Assembly (NCBI GenBank): GCA_937902665.1
Contig: CALELM010000057.1
Coordinates: 1 to 12,314 of the forward strand
Length of the DNA stretch: 12,314 nt
From: an uncultured Selenomonadaceae bacterium
GTDB taxonomy: Bacteria; Bacillota; Negativicutes; Selenomonadales; Selenomonadaceae
Direction of reading: 5' to 3'
Of the stretch, positions 6,247 to 12,314 are shown in pieces. Within the stretch, counting starts at the first letter, position 1. Each line of letters begins with the position of its first letter. The notes below the pieces were generated by a model. The model was not told the origin of the DNA. It worked only from the letters and a program-made list of their open reading frames with translations, and made no database searches. The position numbers and the translations under genes are program-made.

Positions 6247-7695
6247 TTATGCATTTTCTTTCTCTTCTGCCAATGGGATCGTCAAGAATATCTGGGTTCC
6301 CTTGCCTAACTCGCTTTTCATGGAAATCTTGATACCATGCTGCTCTGCTATCCAGCTGGCAATGGAAAGCCCCAGTCCAGAACCTCCTGCACCGCCTTCT
6401 GTCTTTGTTCGCGAGCTATCCACTCGATAGAACCTCTCAAACACCTTGCTCTGGTGTTCCTCAGAAATCCCCACGCCAGTATCTGCCAGCATCAAAACCA
6501 TTGCCCCATCCTTGCACTTGGACGATGCCCAGATTTTCCCGCCCTTTGGGGTATATTTTCGGCTGTTCTCCAAAAAGATTCGCATCATCTGGCGCAGGAC
6601 TACAGGATCACCAAAAACAGTGCCTTGGTCATTCTCCTTCAGCTCCACCTCATGCTCCTCTGCAATCAGCTTCGTCTTTTTCATCACGTCTGCCACAAGC
6701 TCCGAAAGCTCGATCCGTTCCTTGTGCAGGACTTGCCGTTTCTGATCTGCCCGTGCGAGAAACAGAAGCTTCTCTATCAGCTTTTGCATTCCCTCCGCTT
6801 CCGAGCGAATCGAGGATATTCCCTCATCCAAAATTTCGGAATCCTCCCTGCCCCAACGGCTCAGGAGATCCGAATATCCAAGGATCACCGTCACTGGTGT
6901 GCGAAGCTCATGCGAGGCATCGGAAACAAATCTCTGCTGCTGCGCAAAGCCCGCCTGCAAGCGATCCAGCATGCGGTTAAACGTGCCGGCAAGCTCTGCC
7001 AGCTCATCGCCATGCCGTGAAGCCACAGGAATACGGGCGTTCATGTTCTCTACCTCGATCTGCTTTGTCATTCGTATCAAGGCACGAATCGGCTGCAAAA
7101 CCCTTCGGCTCATAAAAAAGCCCGACAGTATCGCAATCAAGAAACCAACCATATTGATACAAAACAGCACCCAAAGAAATGCCTGCAGCATTCGCTTTTC
7201 CGCAGTGACCGTTTTGAAGAAATGCAGCTCATACAACTCCCCATCGTACATAATCTGACGTTTCTCATAGCAAATGCGCGCATTCCTGAAATCAGCAATC
7301 CCCATCGAGGGCTGAAACAAAAAAGACGGGTTTTTCTGAAGATGCCGTTCTACACGCTCAATCGAAGGATAATGCGCATCATTTTCCAATATGACCTGTC
7401 CCGTCACATCCGTTACACGAAGCACAACACCCGGCAAAATGGGATCTCCTTTCCAAAAATCCTCATCCAAGGTCTCGCCTGCCTCGATCCGTTCCATCGT
7501 GTTGCGGATACTGATCTCCATTTCCACTTCCGCCTGATGGTAGAGCGTATAATAGATGCCGACACCAGTGAGTACACTGATAATCAAGATCACGACAGCA
7601 AGAACAGCCGCATAGGTCATTGCAATCTTTGTCGAGGCACTGGGGTAACGAAGCCTGCGCACCAAACGTCCCCAAGTCAATTTCCAGCTCCGCAT
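6247..7695 (-). CDS. Two-component sensor histidine kinase (HAMP, HisKA, HATPase_c)
   Basis: Membrane sensor kinase of 482 residues, partner of the response regulator just upstream. Membrane helices lie near 25-50 and 172-195, enclosing about 120 residues outside the membrane that show no domain I can name. A HAMP domain follows (PIRALIRMTKQIE near 202-214 to about 250). The HisKA domain carries the phospho-acceptor His262 in SDASHELRTPVTVILGYSDL. The ATPase domain shows the N box (LENSRKYTP, Asn377), G1 (DTGVGI, 405-410), F box (FERFYRVD, 419-426) and G2 (GGSGLGLSI, 437-445). Organisation and motifs resemble ArlS/CovS-like kinases. AAGGAG lies 5 nt before the ATG at 7695, inside the last codons of the regulator gene, so translation is probably coupled. 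The signal is unknown; nearness to the sugar-binding lipoprotein, read convergently, is suggestive only. Confidence 0.94.
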   Translation of the reverse strand: MRSWKLTWGRLVRRLRYPSASTKIAMTYAAVLAVVILIISVLTGVGIYYTLYHQAEVEMEISIRNTMERIEAGETLDEDFWKGDPILPGVVLRVTDVTGQVILENDAHYPSIERVERHLQKNPSFLFQPSMGIADFRNARICYEKRQIMYDGELYELHFFKTVTAEKRMLQAFLWVLFCINMVGFLIAILSGFFMSRRVLQPIRALIRMTKQIEVENMNARIPVASRHGDELAELAGTFNRMLDRLQAGFAQQQRFVSDASHELRTPVTVILGYSDLLSRWGREDSEILDEGISSIRSEAEGMQKLIEKLLFLARADQKRQVLHKERIELSELVADVMKKTKLIAEEHEVELKENDQGTVFGDPVVLRQMMRIFLENSRKYTPKGGKIWASSKCKDGAMVLMLADTGVGISEEHQSKVFERFYRVDSSRTKTEGGAGGSGLGLSIASWIAEQHGIKISMKSELGKGTQIFLTIPLAEEKENA

Positions 7696-7697
7696 GG

Positions 7698-8393
7698 CTA
7701 CTCCTTCATCACATAGCCTACGCCGCGCACGGTATGAATATATTTTTCTTGGAACCTGTCATCGATTTTGGAACGCAAGTACCTGATATAAACATCCACG
7801 ACATTGGTATCGCCAATATAATCGTATCCCCAAACCTCCTGAAGAATCTGGTCCCTGCTCAGCACATGCTGCTTATTCTTCATCAAATACTCCAGCAGCG
7901 CATACTCCCTCTTCGTCAGCTCCACCATCTCTCCCTTGACTTTGACCTCATAGCGGGACGGGTAAAGCACGATATCCCGAACTACCATCTTTTCCTCAAA
8001 GCCGTCCGAGACTTCCGATACTGCAACATGCTTCCGAAGCGCCGCGCGGATTCTCGCCAAAAGCTCCTGAACAGCAAATGGCTTAGTCATGTAGTCATCC
8101 GCCCCAAGATCCAGTCCTGCTACCTTGTCCTCGATCTCGTCCCGTGCCGTCAGCATAATAATGGGAATCTCCGAAAATTCCCGTACCCTTCGGCAGATTT
8201 CCATGCCATCCATATCTGGCAGCATGACATCCAAAAGGACGATATCAAAATCCTCCTGCGCAATGCGTTCAAAAGCCTTCCGTCCATTTGTCTCCGTTGA
8301 AGTACGAAATCCCTCATGCTCCAGCTCAATTTGAAGAAATCTGGCAATGCGCCGTTCATCCTCTACAATAAAAACATGCGTTGCATCTTCCAT
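7698..8393 (-). CDS. OmpR/PhoB-family response regulator
   Basis: A 231-residue cytoplasmic DNA-binding regulator phosphorylated by the kinase encoded 2 bp downstream. The receiver domain has the acidic pair Glu11/Asp12, phospho-acceptor Asp55 (IVLLDVMLPDMDG), Thr82 (MLTARD) and Lys104 (YMTKPF). After a short linker the winged-helix Trans_reg_C domain shows ELTKREYALLEYLM, the recognition region NVVDVYIRYLRSKID, and the closing hairpin IHTVRGVGYVMKE. Length and motifs are fully standard and closest in feel to ArlR/CovR-like regulators. The start at 8393 has GGGGAG 8 nt upstream. The gene lies 67 bp after the lysR stop in the same direction and may be read from lysR or from a candidate promoter inside the end of lysR. 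Targets cannot be named. Confidence 0.94.
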   Translation of the reverse strand: MEDATHVFIVEDERRIARFLQIELEHEGFRTSTETNGRKAFERIAQEDFDIVLLDVMLPDMDGMEICRRVREFSEIPIIMLTARDEIEDKVAGLDLGADDYMTKPFAVQELLARIRAALRKHVAVSEVSDGFEEKMVVRDIVLYPSRYEVKVKGEMVELTKREYALLEYLMKNKQHVLSRDQILQEVWGYDYIGDTNVVDVYIRYLRSKIDDRFQEKYIHTVRGVGYVMKE

Positions 8394-8438
8394 TCACATC
8401 GCTCCCCTTCCTTGCCGTGAAGCTGTCATTTGCTCTTT

Positions 8439-8460
8439 CCTGCAAGCACAAGCCTGCAAG
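8439..8460. repeat. Short direct repeat before the response regulator gene
   Basis: CCTGCAAG occurs at 8439-8446 and again at 8453-8460, a 14-bp period, in the 67-bp gap between lysR and the response regulator. It could be an operator for autoregulation, or chance; PhoB-type sites usually repeat at about 11 bp, which does not fit. Confidence 0.35.
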
Positions 8461-9357
8461 TCACTGTCCAGATACAATCTTATCATAAAAAATTTCTCGA
8501 AACATTCGCAAGAGATGCTGGCTGCTCGTTGACAAAGTACGGTTTTTAAGCCATGCAATGACCGTATGCGTTGCCATTTCCGGTTCAATCAGCTTCTTGT
8601 AAATAAGATTGCCATCGGTAAGCAAGCTTTTGGAGGAAACCGGCATGACAGCAATCCCCATGCTCATTTTTGCCAAAAGCAAATCCTGCACGATGCTGTC
8701 ACTCACGCAGACCACGTTCGGCTCAAATCCCTGCTTTCGGCAGTTGGCAACAAACATAGACTGCCAGCGAAGAGGAAGGATAATGGGCTTGTCCCGAAGC
8801 TCAGACAAACGAACCACATCTTCATCCGTTCCGCAGTCATGCTCCTTATTGGCAATCATCACGAGCGGTTCATTGGGCAGCACGATGGAATCATATACCT
8901 TGGAATCCACCTGCGTGCGTGTGATCCCTATCTCGATGACCCGATTATCCAAAAGCTCCAAGACTCTGGCGCCATCTGCCTCCCAGATCTGAAACGTCAC
9001 CTGCGGATAATGCCGATGAAACTCCGTAATCAGCTCCGGAAGCAGCATCGCGCCGGAAGTCGTAATCGTGCCCAGCCGAATCGAGCCTGCAACACCAGAG
9101 CCAATCTCGGTGATCTCCCGCATCGTCCCATCGACAATGCCCAAGATATGCTCCACACGGTGATGCAGCACCCGACCTGCCTCCGTCAATCGGATGCGCC
9201 GGCTCCCACGTTCAAAAAGCTGTACGCCAAGCTCCATTTCCAGCCGTTTCATCTGTCTTGACAGCGCAGGCTGCGCCATATCCAGCCGCTGTGCCGCATG
9301 ACTGATATTCCCTTCCTCTACAATGGCATAAAACGCCCGCATATCCTTAATTTCCAT
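8461..9357 (-). CDS. LysR-family transcriptional regulator
   Basis: A 298-residue LysR-type regulator, normal length. The N-terminal winged helix-turn-helix (residues 1-60) shows MEIKDMRAFYAIVEEGNISH, AAQRLDMAQPALSRQMKRLE and LGVQLFERGSRRIRLTEAG, the hallmark of the family. A linker helix to about 88 leads to the two-lobed effector domain (GSIRLGTITTSG near 91-102; RVIEIGITRTQVDS near 138-151; MSMGIAVMPVSS near 232-243). The effector is not evident. The only ribosome binding site is GAGGG about 13 nt before the ATG at 9357, a poor distance. LysR proteins often control a divergent neighbour; dhaL, 372 bp away on the other strand, is the natural candidate, but a 40-codon ORF lies between. Family certain, target unknown. 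Confidence 0.92.
   Translation of the reverse strand: MEIKDMRAFYAIVEEGNISHAAQRLDMAQPALSRQMKRLEMELGVQLFERGSRRIRLTEAGRVLHHRVEHILGIVDGTMREITEIGSGVAGSIRLGTITTSGAMLLPELITEFHRHYPQVTFQIWEADGARVLELLDNRVIEIGITRTQVDSKVYDSIVLPNEPLVMIANKEHDCGTDEDVVRLSELRDKPIILPLRWQSMFVANCRKQGFEPNVVCVSDSIVQDLLLAKMSMGIAVMPVSSKSLLTDGNLIYKKLIEPEMATHTVIAWLKNRTLSTSSQHLLRMFREIFYDKIVSGQ
8482..8511 (-). promoter_or_regulatory. Candidate internal promoter for the two-component genes
   Basis: On the minus strand TTGCGA (8511-8506) and TATGAT (8487-8482) lie 18 bp apart, within the last codons of lysR. Transcription would begin near 8475 and give a leader of about 80 nt for the response regulator gene. Confidence 0.35.
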
Positions 9358-9377
9358 CGAAAAAACTAATCCCTCTT

Positions 9378-9408
9378 TCCATAGTCATTGCTCCATAGCT
9401 TTTGCTAT
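9378..9408. promoter_or_regulatory. Repeats upstream of lysR, possible operator
   Basis: TCCATAG occurs at 9378-9384 and 9392-9398 (14-bp period), and the second copy merges into the inverted repeat ATAGC-TTTT-GCTAT at 9395-9408. The cluster lies 20-50 bp before the lysR ATG, a place where LysR proteins often autoregulate. It does not match the strict T-N11-A box, so it is only a candidate. Confidence 0.35.
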
Positions 9409-9430
9409 CTATTACAGAATTACATGGAAA

Positions 9431-9553
9431 CTATGCCCTTCCGATTGCTATTATAATGCCCACAATCAAGAAAATGCAACAAGCATTTTCTTCCTGTGAC
9501 AGCATTTCAACGAAGCGGGAGATATAGATATGCTCACCGCTTGTTTGCTCCAT
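9431..9553 (-). CDS. Candidate 40-residue single-pass membrane miniprotein
   Basis: A short minus-strand ORF beginning MEQTSGEHIYISRFVEML and ending in a hydrophobic stretch CCIFLIVGIIIAIGRA, then TAG. The first half is polar and the second half is long enough (about 16-18 residues) for one membrane helix. Translation support is strong: GGAGG at 9561-9565 sits 7 nt before the ATG at 9553. It is encoded 73 bp before lysR in the same direction. I recognise no family. It could be a regulatory miniprotein, a toxin-like peptide, a leader ORF for lysR or a chance ORF. The good ribosome binding site and the polar-then-hydrophobic layout favour a real gene, but confidence is moderate. Confidence 0.5.
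   Translation of the reverse strand: MEQTSGEHIYISRFVEMLSQEENACCIFLIVGIIIAIGRA
9450..9479 (-). promoter_or_regulatory. Candidate lysR promoter inside the small upstream ORF
   Basis: On the minus strand a perfect TATAAT (9455-9450) follows a weak TTGCAT (9479-9474) by 18 bp. Transcription would start near 9443, leaving about 85 nt before lysR. The -35 lies in a perfect 10-bp inverted repeat. The element is inside the coding region of the 40-residue candidate ORF. Confidence 0.4.
9468..9492. repeat. Perfect 10-bp inverted repeat
   Basis: AAGAAAATGC (9468-9477) and GCATTTTCTT (9483-9492) are exact reverse complements around a 5-nt spacer. It overlaps the candidate lysR -35 and lies in the coding part of the 40-residue ORF. 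It may be a repressor operator or an RNA hairpin in the small ORF's transcript. No T-run typical of a terminator directly follows on either strand. Confidence 0.5.
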
Positions 9554-9631
9554 AAAACATCCTCCACCTAAGAGGCGAAAGGCTTCTGGCGGATTAGGTT
9601 AAAAACTTCAAATATTTTCGACAATTCACAC

Positions 9632-9659
9632 TTGTAGATTTCCGACAAAATGATATAAT
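9632..9659 (+). promoter_or_regulatory. Candidate dhaL promoter with extended -10
   Basis: TTGTAG at 9632-9637 and a perfect TATAAT at 9654-9659 are 16 bp apart, and TG at 9651-9652 makes an extended -10. Transcription would start near 9666. The leader of about 64 nt holds a small hairpin (CAGGA, 9690-9694, with TCCTG, 9699-9703) before the ribosome binding site. Apart from this promoter and the 40-residue ORF with its repeats, the 372-bp stretch 9358-9729 shows nothing else. Confidence 0.6.
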
Positions 9660-9729
9660 ATACCCGATGGAAAATTTTACGGACACTCTCAGGATTTTTC
9701 CTGTACCGTGTACACGAGGAGCTTAAAAC

Positions 9730-10353
9730 ATGACACGAATCAAAGATGCGGTTGACGCAGTTGCAGCCGCTATTATTGCACAAAAAGATTATCTCACTTC
9801 ACTGGATGCAAAAATTGGTGACGGTGACCACGGTCACAACATGGCGAGAGGTTTTTCCGCCGCACAAAAAGCGGTCGAGGACATGAACGACACATCAGAA
9901 CCTGGTCCTGTCCTCCAAGCCATTGGAAAAGCCCTCCGGGATACCGTCGGAGGTGCTGCCGGCCCACTGTACGGCATCGGTTTTCAAAAGGCAGGAGAAG
10001 CTTGCGATGAAAATACTCGTCTCAATATTGCCAGCATAGAGAAACTCCTTGCTGCCGCCATCAAGGCAATCCAGATGCGGGGCAAGGCAGAAAAGGGCGA
10101 CAAGACGATGCTCGATACGCTGATTCCAATCCACGAATGCTTTTTGCCGGAAAATGCAACGGACAAGACACTCTTTGAGTGCATGGAATCTGCGTCCTTT
10201 GCCGCAAAGGACGGCGTTGACTACACCAAGACGATTGCCGCCCGCAAGGGACGTGCCAGCTATGTGGGAGAACGCAGTATCGGCTATGAGGATCCCGGTG
10301 CCGTTTCTTCCATGATTATGTATCGTGCCTTTTACACCTTCCTCCGCAAATAG
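9730..10353 (+). CDS. dhaL: DhaL-type dihydroxyacetone kinase ADP-binding subunit
   Basis: In the phosphotransferase-dependent dihydroxyacetone kinase, DhaL holds ADP/ATP tightly, passes phosphate to dihydroxyacetone bound on DhaK, and is recharged by DhaM. This 207-residue protein has the usual length. The magnesium-nucleotide Asp triad is intact with the D-x4-D-x-D spacing (Asp26, Asp31, Asp33 in DAKIGDGDHGHNMARGF). Further landmarks are GGAAGPLYGIGF at 74-85, GDKTMLDTL at 123-131, and the lid region GRASYVGERSIGYEDPGA at 174-191. GAGGAG lies 8 nt before the ATG. Neither dhaK nor dhaM is next to it: the gene has its own promoter and terminator, and gltX follows. It may act with subunits encoded elsewhere or in another sugar kinase. 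Family assignment is strong; the exact substrate is less sure. Confidence 0.9.
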   Translation: MTRIKDAVDAVAAAIIAQKDYLTSLDAKIGDGDHGHNMARGFSAAQKAVEDMNDTSEPGPVLQAIGKALRDTVGGAAGPLYGIGFQKAGEACDENTRLNIASIEKLLAAAIKAIQMRGKAEKGDKTMLDTLIPIHECFLPENATDKTLFECMESASFAAKDGVDYTKTIAARKGRASYVGERSIGYEDPGAVSSMIMYRAFYTFLRK

Positions 10354-10365
10354 CAGGAACATGCA

Positions 10366-10392
10366 GGACTCTTCCTACGGGAAGAGCCTTTT
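10366..10392 (+). terminator. Terminator after dhaL
   Basis: A GC-rich stem (10366-10375 with 10380-10388, one bulged A) around a TACG loop, followed by TTTTGTTTGT, begins 13 bp after the dhaL stop. Confidence 0.85.
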
Positions 10393-10394
10393 GT

Positions 10395-10423
10395 TTGTAT
10401 CTCCCTTCTTTCTGTAGTATACT
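10395..10423 (+). promoter_or_regulatory. Candidate gltX promoter
   Basis: TTGTAT at 10395-10400 and TATACT at 10418-10423 are 17 bp apart, directly after the dhaL terminator. The start near 10430 leaves a leader of about 100 nt before gltX. I see no T-box or tRNA-like leader in it. A second TTGACG at 10454 has no fitting -10. Confidence 0.4.
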
Positions 10424-10519
10424 TTTAAGGAAACACTGATGTATGGCTTCTGTTTGACGCAACTTTTTTGCCTTCCATGGGAAAACCAAAAACTGCATCA
10501 GGATCTGTACACATAAAAT

Positions 10520-10526
10520 GGAGGAG
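10520..10526 (+). promoter_or_regulatory. Ribosome binding site that sets the TTG start of gltX
   Basis: GGAGGAG ends 6 nt before TTG at 10533. An in-frame ATG at 10518 overlaps this site and has only A/T-rich sequence upstream with no ribosome binding site of its own. Confidence 0.75.
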
Positions 10527-10532
10527 TTTATC

Positions 10533-11990
10533 TTGACTACAAAAGTTCGTACTCGCTTTGCACCCAGTCCCACGGGCTACATGCACATCGGCAACCTGCG
10601 CACGGCACTGTATGCCTATCTCTTTTCCAAGTCATCCCAAGGAAGCTTCATTCTCCGCATCGAAGATACCGACCGCACGCGCTATGTCGCAGATGCCGTA
10701 GACTTCATCAACCGCACCCTCAAAATGGCAAATATCATTCCCGATGAAGGTCCTGATGCTGGCGGAGATTTCGGGCCATACGTTCAAAGCGAGCGCATGG
10801 AGCTGTACAAGAAATATGCAGAGGAACTCGTGGAAAAAGGCTTTGCCTACCGCTGCTTCTGCAACCCAGAAGAAGCTCATGCAGCAGGAACCTTCGGTGG
10901 CTACGACCGCACCTGCCGTGACCTTTCCCCCGAAGAAGTCCAGCGTCACCTTGCCAACGGTGATCCCTATGTCATTCGCCAAAAAATGCCGCTTGACGGG
11001 GAAACCACCTACTTTGATGTACTGCATGGCAACATCACAATCCCAAACAGCGAGCTGGAGGATCAGGTTCTCCTGAAAAGGGACGGCATGCCGACCTACA
11101 ACTTCGCAAACGTCATTGACGACCACCTAATGGCTGTCACCCACATTATCCGAGGCGTTGAATTCATCACCTCCACGCCAAAGCATGTCCTTCTCTACCA
11201 GTCCTTCGGCTGGGAACTGCCAACCTTCATTCATTTGGCTCCCGTCATGGGCAAAAACGAGGATGGATCTACCTCCAAGCTGTCCAAGCGTCACGGAGCG
11301 ACCAGCTTTGATGATCTCGTCAAGATGGGCTACCTTCCCGAAGCCATCACGAACTATGTTGCACTGCTTGGCTGGAATCCCAAAAATACCAACCAAGAAA
11401 TCTTTTCCATGGAGGAACTCATTCAGCACTTCTCTATCGAAGGACTTTCCAAGTCGCCGGCCGTCTTTGACTACGACAAGCTTGGCTGGATGAACGGCGA
11501 GTATTTCAAGGCAATGGAGGACAAGGATTTTGCAAGTCTTTCCCGACCATTTGCAGGTGACTTGCCAGACAGCCTTGCCGACAAGTGGGACTGCCTTTCC
11601 GCGCTTCTCAAGACACGCCTTTCCCGCTTGGACGAAATTCCGGAACAAATTGCATTCCTTATCCGCATGCCTGCCTTTGATGCCACCCTCTACTCCAACA
11701 AGCGCAACAAGGTCACACTGGAAAAATCCATAGAGATTCTGCCTCCTGTCATCGAGCTTTTGGAAAAGGTTCCCGAAGCTGAATGGGACAACGACAGTCT
11801 CTACGAAAAGCTCAATGCACACATCGAGAATGCAGGGTTAAAGAAAGGACTTGCTATGTGGCCAATCCGCATTTCCATTGCAGGCCAGACAGTAACACCG
11901 GGAGGTGCAACGGAACTTCTCTACCTCCTTGGAAAAGAAGAATCCTTGCAAAGAATGAAGGAAAGCTTGTCTCAGCTGCAAGCCCTTTAA
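10533..11990 (+). CDS. gltX: Glutamyl-tRNA synthetase
   Basis: Class I aminoacyl-tRNA synthetase that charges tRNA-Glu with glutamate in the cytosol. At 485 residues it is of normal length. The Rossmann catalytic core has FAPSPTGYMHIGNLRTALY with the HIGH-type motif HIGN at 18-21, LRIEDTDRTR at 41-50, and the KMSKS-type motif KLSKR at 249-253. The insert region has C108-F-C110 and C128 in a zinc-ribbon-like arrangement with Tyr124 in one ligand position. The helical anticodon-binding part runs from about 320 and ends in the typical ELLYLLGKEESLQRM. I place the start at TTG 10533, giving MTTKVRTRFAPSP; an ATG five codons upstream is embedded in the ribosome binding site. It is a single-gene unit between the dhaL terminator and its own strong terminator. 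Whether it also misacylates tRNA-Gln cannot be read from sequence alone. Confidence 0.96.
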   Translation: MTTKVRTRFAPSPTGYMHIGNLRTALYAYLFSKSSQGSFILRIEDTDRTRYVADAVDFINRTLKMANIIPDEGPDAGGDFGPYVQSERMELYKKYAEELVEKGFAYRCFCNPEEAHAAGTFGGYDRTCRDLSPEEVQRHLANGDPYVIRQKMPLDGETTYFDVLHGNITIPNSELEDQVLLKRDGMPTYNFANVIDDHLMAVTHIIRGVEFITSTPKHVLLYQSFGWELPTFIHLAPVMGKNEDGSTSKLSKRHGATSFDDLVKMGYLPEAITNYVALLGWNPKNTNQEIFSMEELIQHFSIEGLSKSPAVFDYDKLGWMNGEYFKAMEDKDFASLSRPFAGDLPDSLADKWDCLSALLKTRLSRLDEIPEQIAFLIRMPAFDATLYSNKRNKVTLEKSIEILPPVIELLEKVPEAEWDNDSLYEKLNAHIENAGLKKGLAMWPIRISIAGQTVTPGGATELLYLLGKEESLQRMKESLSQLQAL

Positions 11991-12012
11991 TTCCAAAAAC
12001 AAATATGGACAC

Positions 12013-12061
12013 AAAAAGGAGAGAATCATCTTGCACAGTGCATAATGGTTCTCTCCTTTTT
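12013..12061 (+). terminator. Strong terminator after gltX
   Basis: A 17-bp stem (12013-12029 with 12045-12061, one G-U pair) with A5 before and T5 at its end, begins 22 bp after the gltX stop. The 15-nt loop can form a further 4-bp TGCA/TGCA stem. Its A- and T-tracts also allow it to work from the minus strand. Confidence 0.88.
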
Positions 12062-12085
12062 AAACGCAAATTCCACAAACAAAAT

Positions 12086-12110
12086 GGACAGTTCCCAAAC
12101 GGAGCTGTCC
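12086..12110 (-). terminator. Terminator of the minus-strand gene at the right edge
   Basis: GGACAG-containing arms 12086-12095 and 12101-12110 form a 10-bp stem with one mismatched position and a 5-nt loop. Read on the minus strand it is followed by ATTTTGTTTG and lies about 25 bp after the stop of the right-edge gene. Confidence 0.65.
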
Positions 12111-12135
12111 GAATCCATTCTTACTTTTTCAATTC

Positions 12136-12314
12136 TCATTCCCCTCTGCCAATCAGCACCGTCTTTCCTTGGAACGCAAACCCATACGCACGGATGCTCT
12201 CTCTTGCAAATCCCTTCTCTACCAGTGCCTCCCGATACTTCTTCTCCTCAATCTGCCTGAGTGCCGCCTGCACGGTGTCCTCCAGTCCCTTCTCGTCATA
12301 ATCGTCATAGACCT
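12136..12314 (-). CDS. C-terminus of an AAA-ATPase/PD-(D/E)XK nuclease-like family protein (5' part outside window)
   Basis: The last 58 codons of a minus-strand gene running in from the right edge; the TGA stop is at 12138-12136. The visible part reads EDTVQAALRQIEEKKYREAL, then VEKGFARESIRAYGFAFQGK, then TVLIGRGE. This matches the C-terminal end of the AAA-ATPase-like proteins with a PD-(D/E)XK nuclease-superfamily domain (DUF1703 type), where a QI-x-x-K-x-Y helix is followed by an IRxYGIAFxGK strand. The catalytic and ATPase parts would lie outside the window, so activity cannot be judged. Such genes are often present in many copies in gut and oral anaerobes; their function is not established. 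Assigned from the tail alone, so moderate confidence. Confidence 0.72.
   Translation of the reverse strand, partial: VYDDYDEKGLEDTVQAALRQIEEKKYREALVEKGFARESIRAYGFAFQGKTVLIGRGE

Noticed and set aside
9532..9573. A 13-codon plus-strand ORF (MLTACLLHKTSST) as a leader peptide
   Set aside because: It lies upstream of the dhaL promoter and opposite the better-supported 40-residue ORF; its GGGAG site is weak and there is no attenuator structure after it.
9666..9729. A structured regulatory RNA in the dhaL leader
   Set aside because: Only a 5-bp hairpin and a 4-bp outer pairing are visible; nothing matches a known riboswitch.
9568..9783. A 71-codon minus-strand frame starting inside dhaL
   Set aside because: It begins at a TTG without a ribosome binding site, overlaps the dhaL start and promoter, and its Cys/Ser-rich translation resembles no family.
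10424..10532. A T-box or other riboswitch in the gltX leader
   Set aside because: The leader of about 100 nt is too short for a T-box and shows neither the conserved T-box sequence nor an antiterminator/terminator pair.

Overview
The window looks like chromosomal DNA of an anaerobic, motile, diderm Firmicute, most likely a Negativicute of the Selenomonas/Mitsuokella/Megasphaera type. This is an inference. It rests on intermediate base composition with strong AGGAGG-type ribosome binding sites, two TTG starts, a chemoreceptor, a sugar-binding lipoprotein, rhamnose-type cell-surface sugar synthesis, and the tail of an AAA-ATPase/PD-(D/E)XK protein of a kind common in gut and oral anaerobes. No rRNA, tRNA, CRISPR array, insertion sequence or phage gene was seen. 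Most of the window is ordinary, tightly packed chromosome.

Layout from left to right. Positions 1-1867, minus strand: a YdcF-like membrane protein followed 2 bp later by a MATE efflux transporter that runs off the left edge. Positions 2037-2378, plus: a small cupin with both metal-binding motifs intact, ending in a terminator shared with the convergent rfbD (dTDP-4-dehydrorhamnose reductase, 2423-3292, minus). From a palindromic divergent promoter region a chemoreceptor (3438-5135, plus, TTG start) is read. It is followed 11 bp later by a ChvE-like sugar-binding lipoprotein (5147-6172) that has no ABC transporter genes beside it. A 20-bp perfect hairpin separates this pair from a minus-strand block: a 40-residue candidate membrane miniprotein (9553-9431), a LysR regulator, an OmpR-type response regulator and its histidine kinase (down to 6247). 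Positions 9730-10353, plus: an orphan dhaL (dihydroxyacetone kinase ADP-binding subunit). Positions 10533-11990, plus: gltX (glutamyl-tRNA synthetase, TTG start). At the right edge, minus strand, is the last 58 codons of a probable AAA-ATPase/PD-(D/E)XK family protein.

How the genes may work together. The chemoreceptor and the lipoprotein form a plausible two-gene sugar-taxis module: the lipoprotein binds a sugar outside the inner membrane and presents it to the four-helix-bundle sensor of the receptor. The LysR gene and the two-component pair lie in one direction and may share transcripts, though a candidate internal promoter sits at the end of lysR. The other genes are single-gene units with their own promoter or terminator signals. 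No clearly new multi-gene system is visible. The observations most worth checking are the receptor/binding-protein pair without a transporter, the unannotated 40-residue membrane ORF, and the symmetric divergent promoters.
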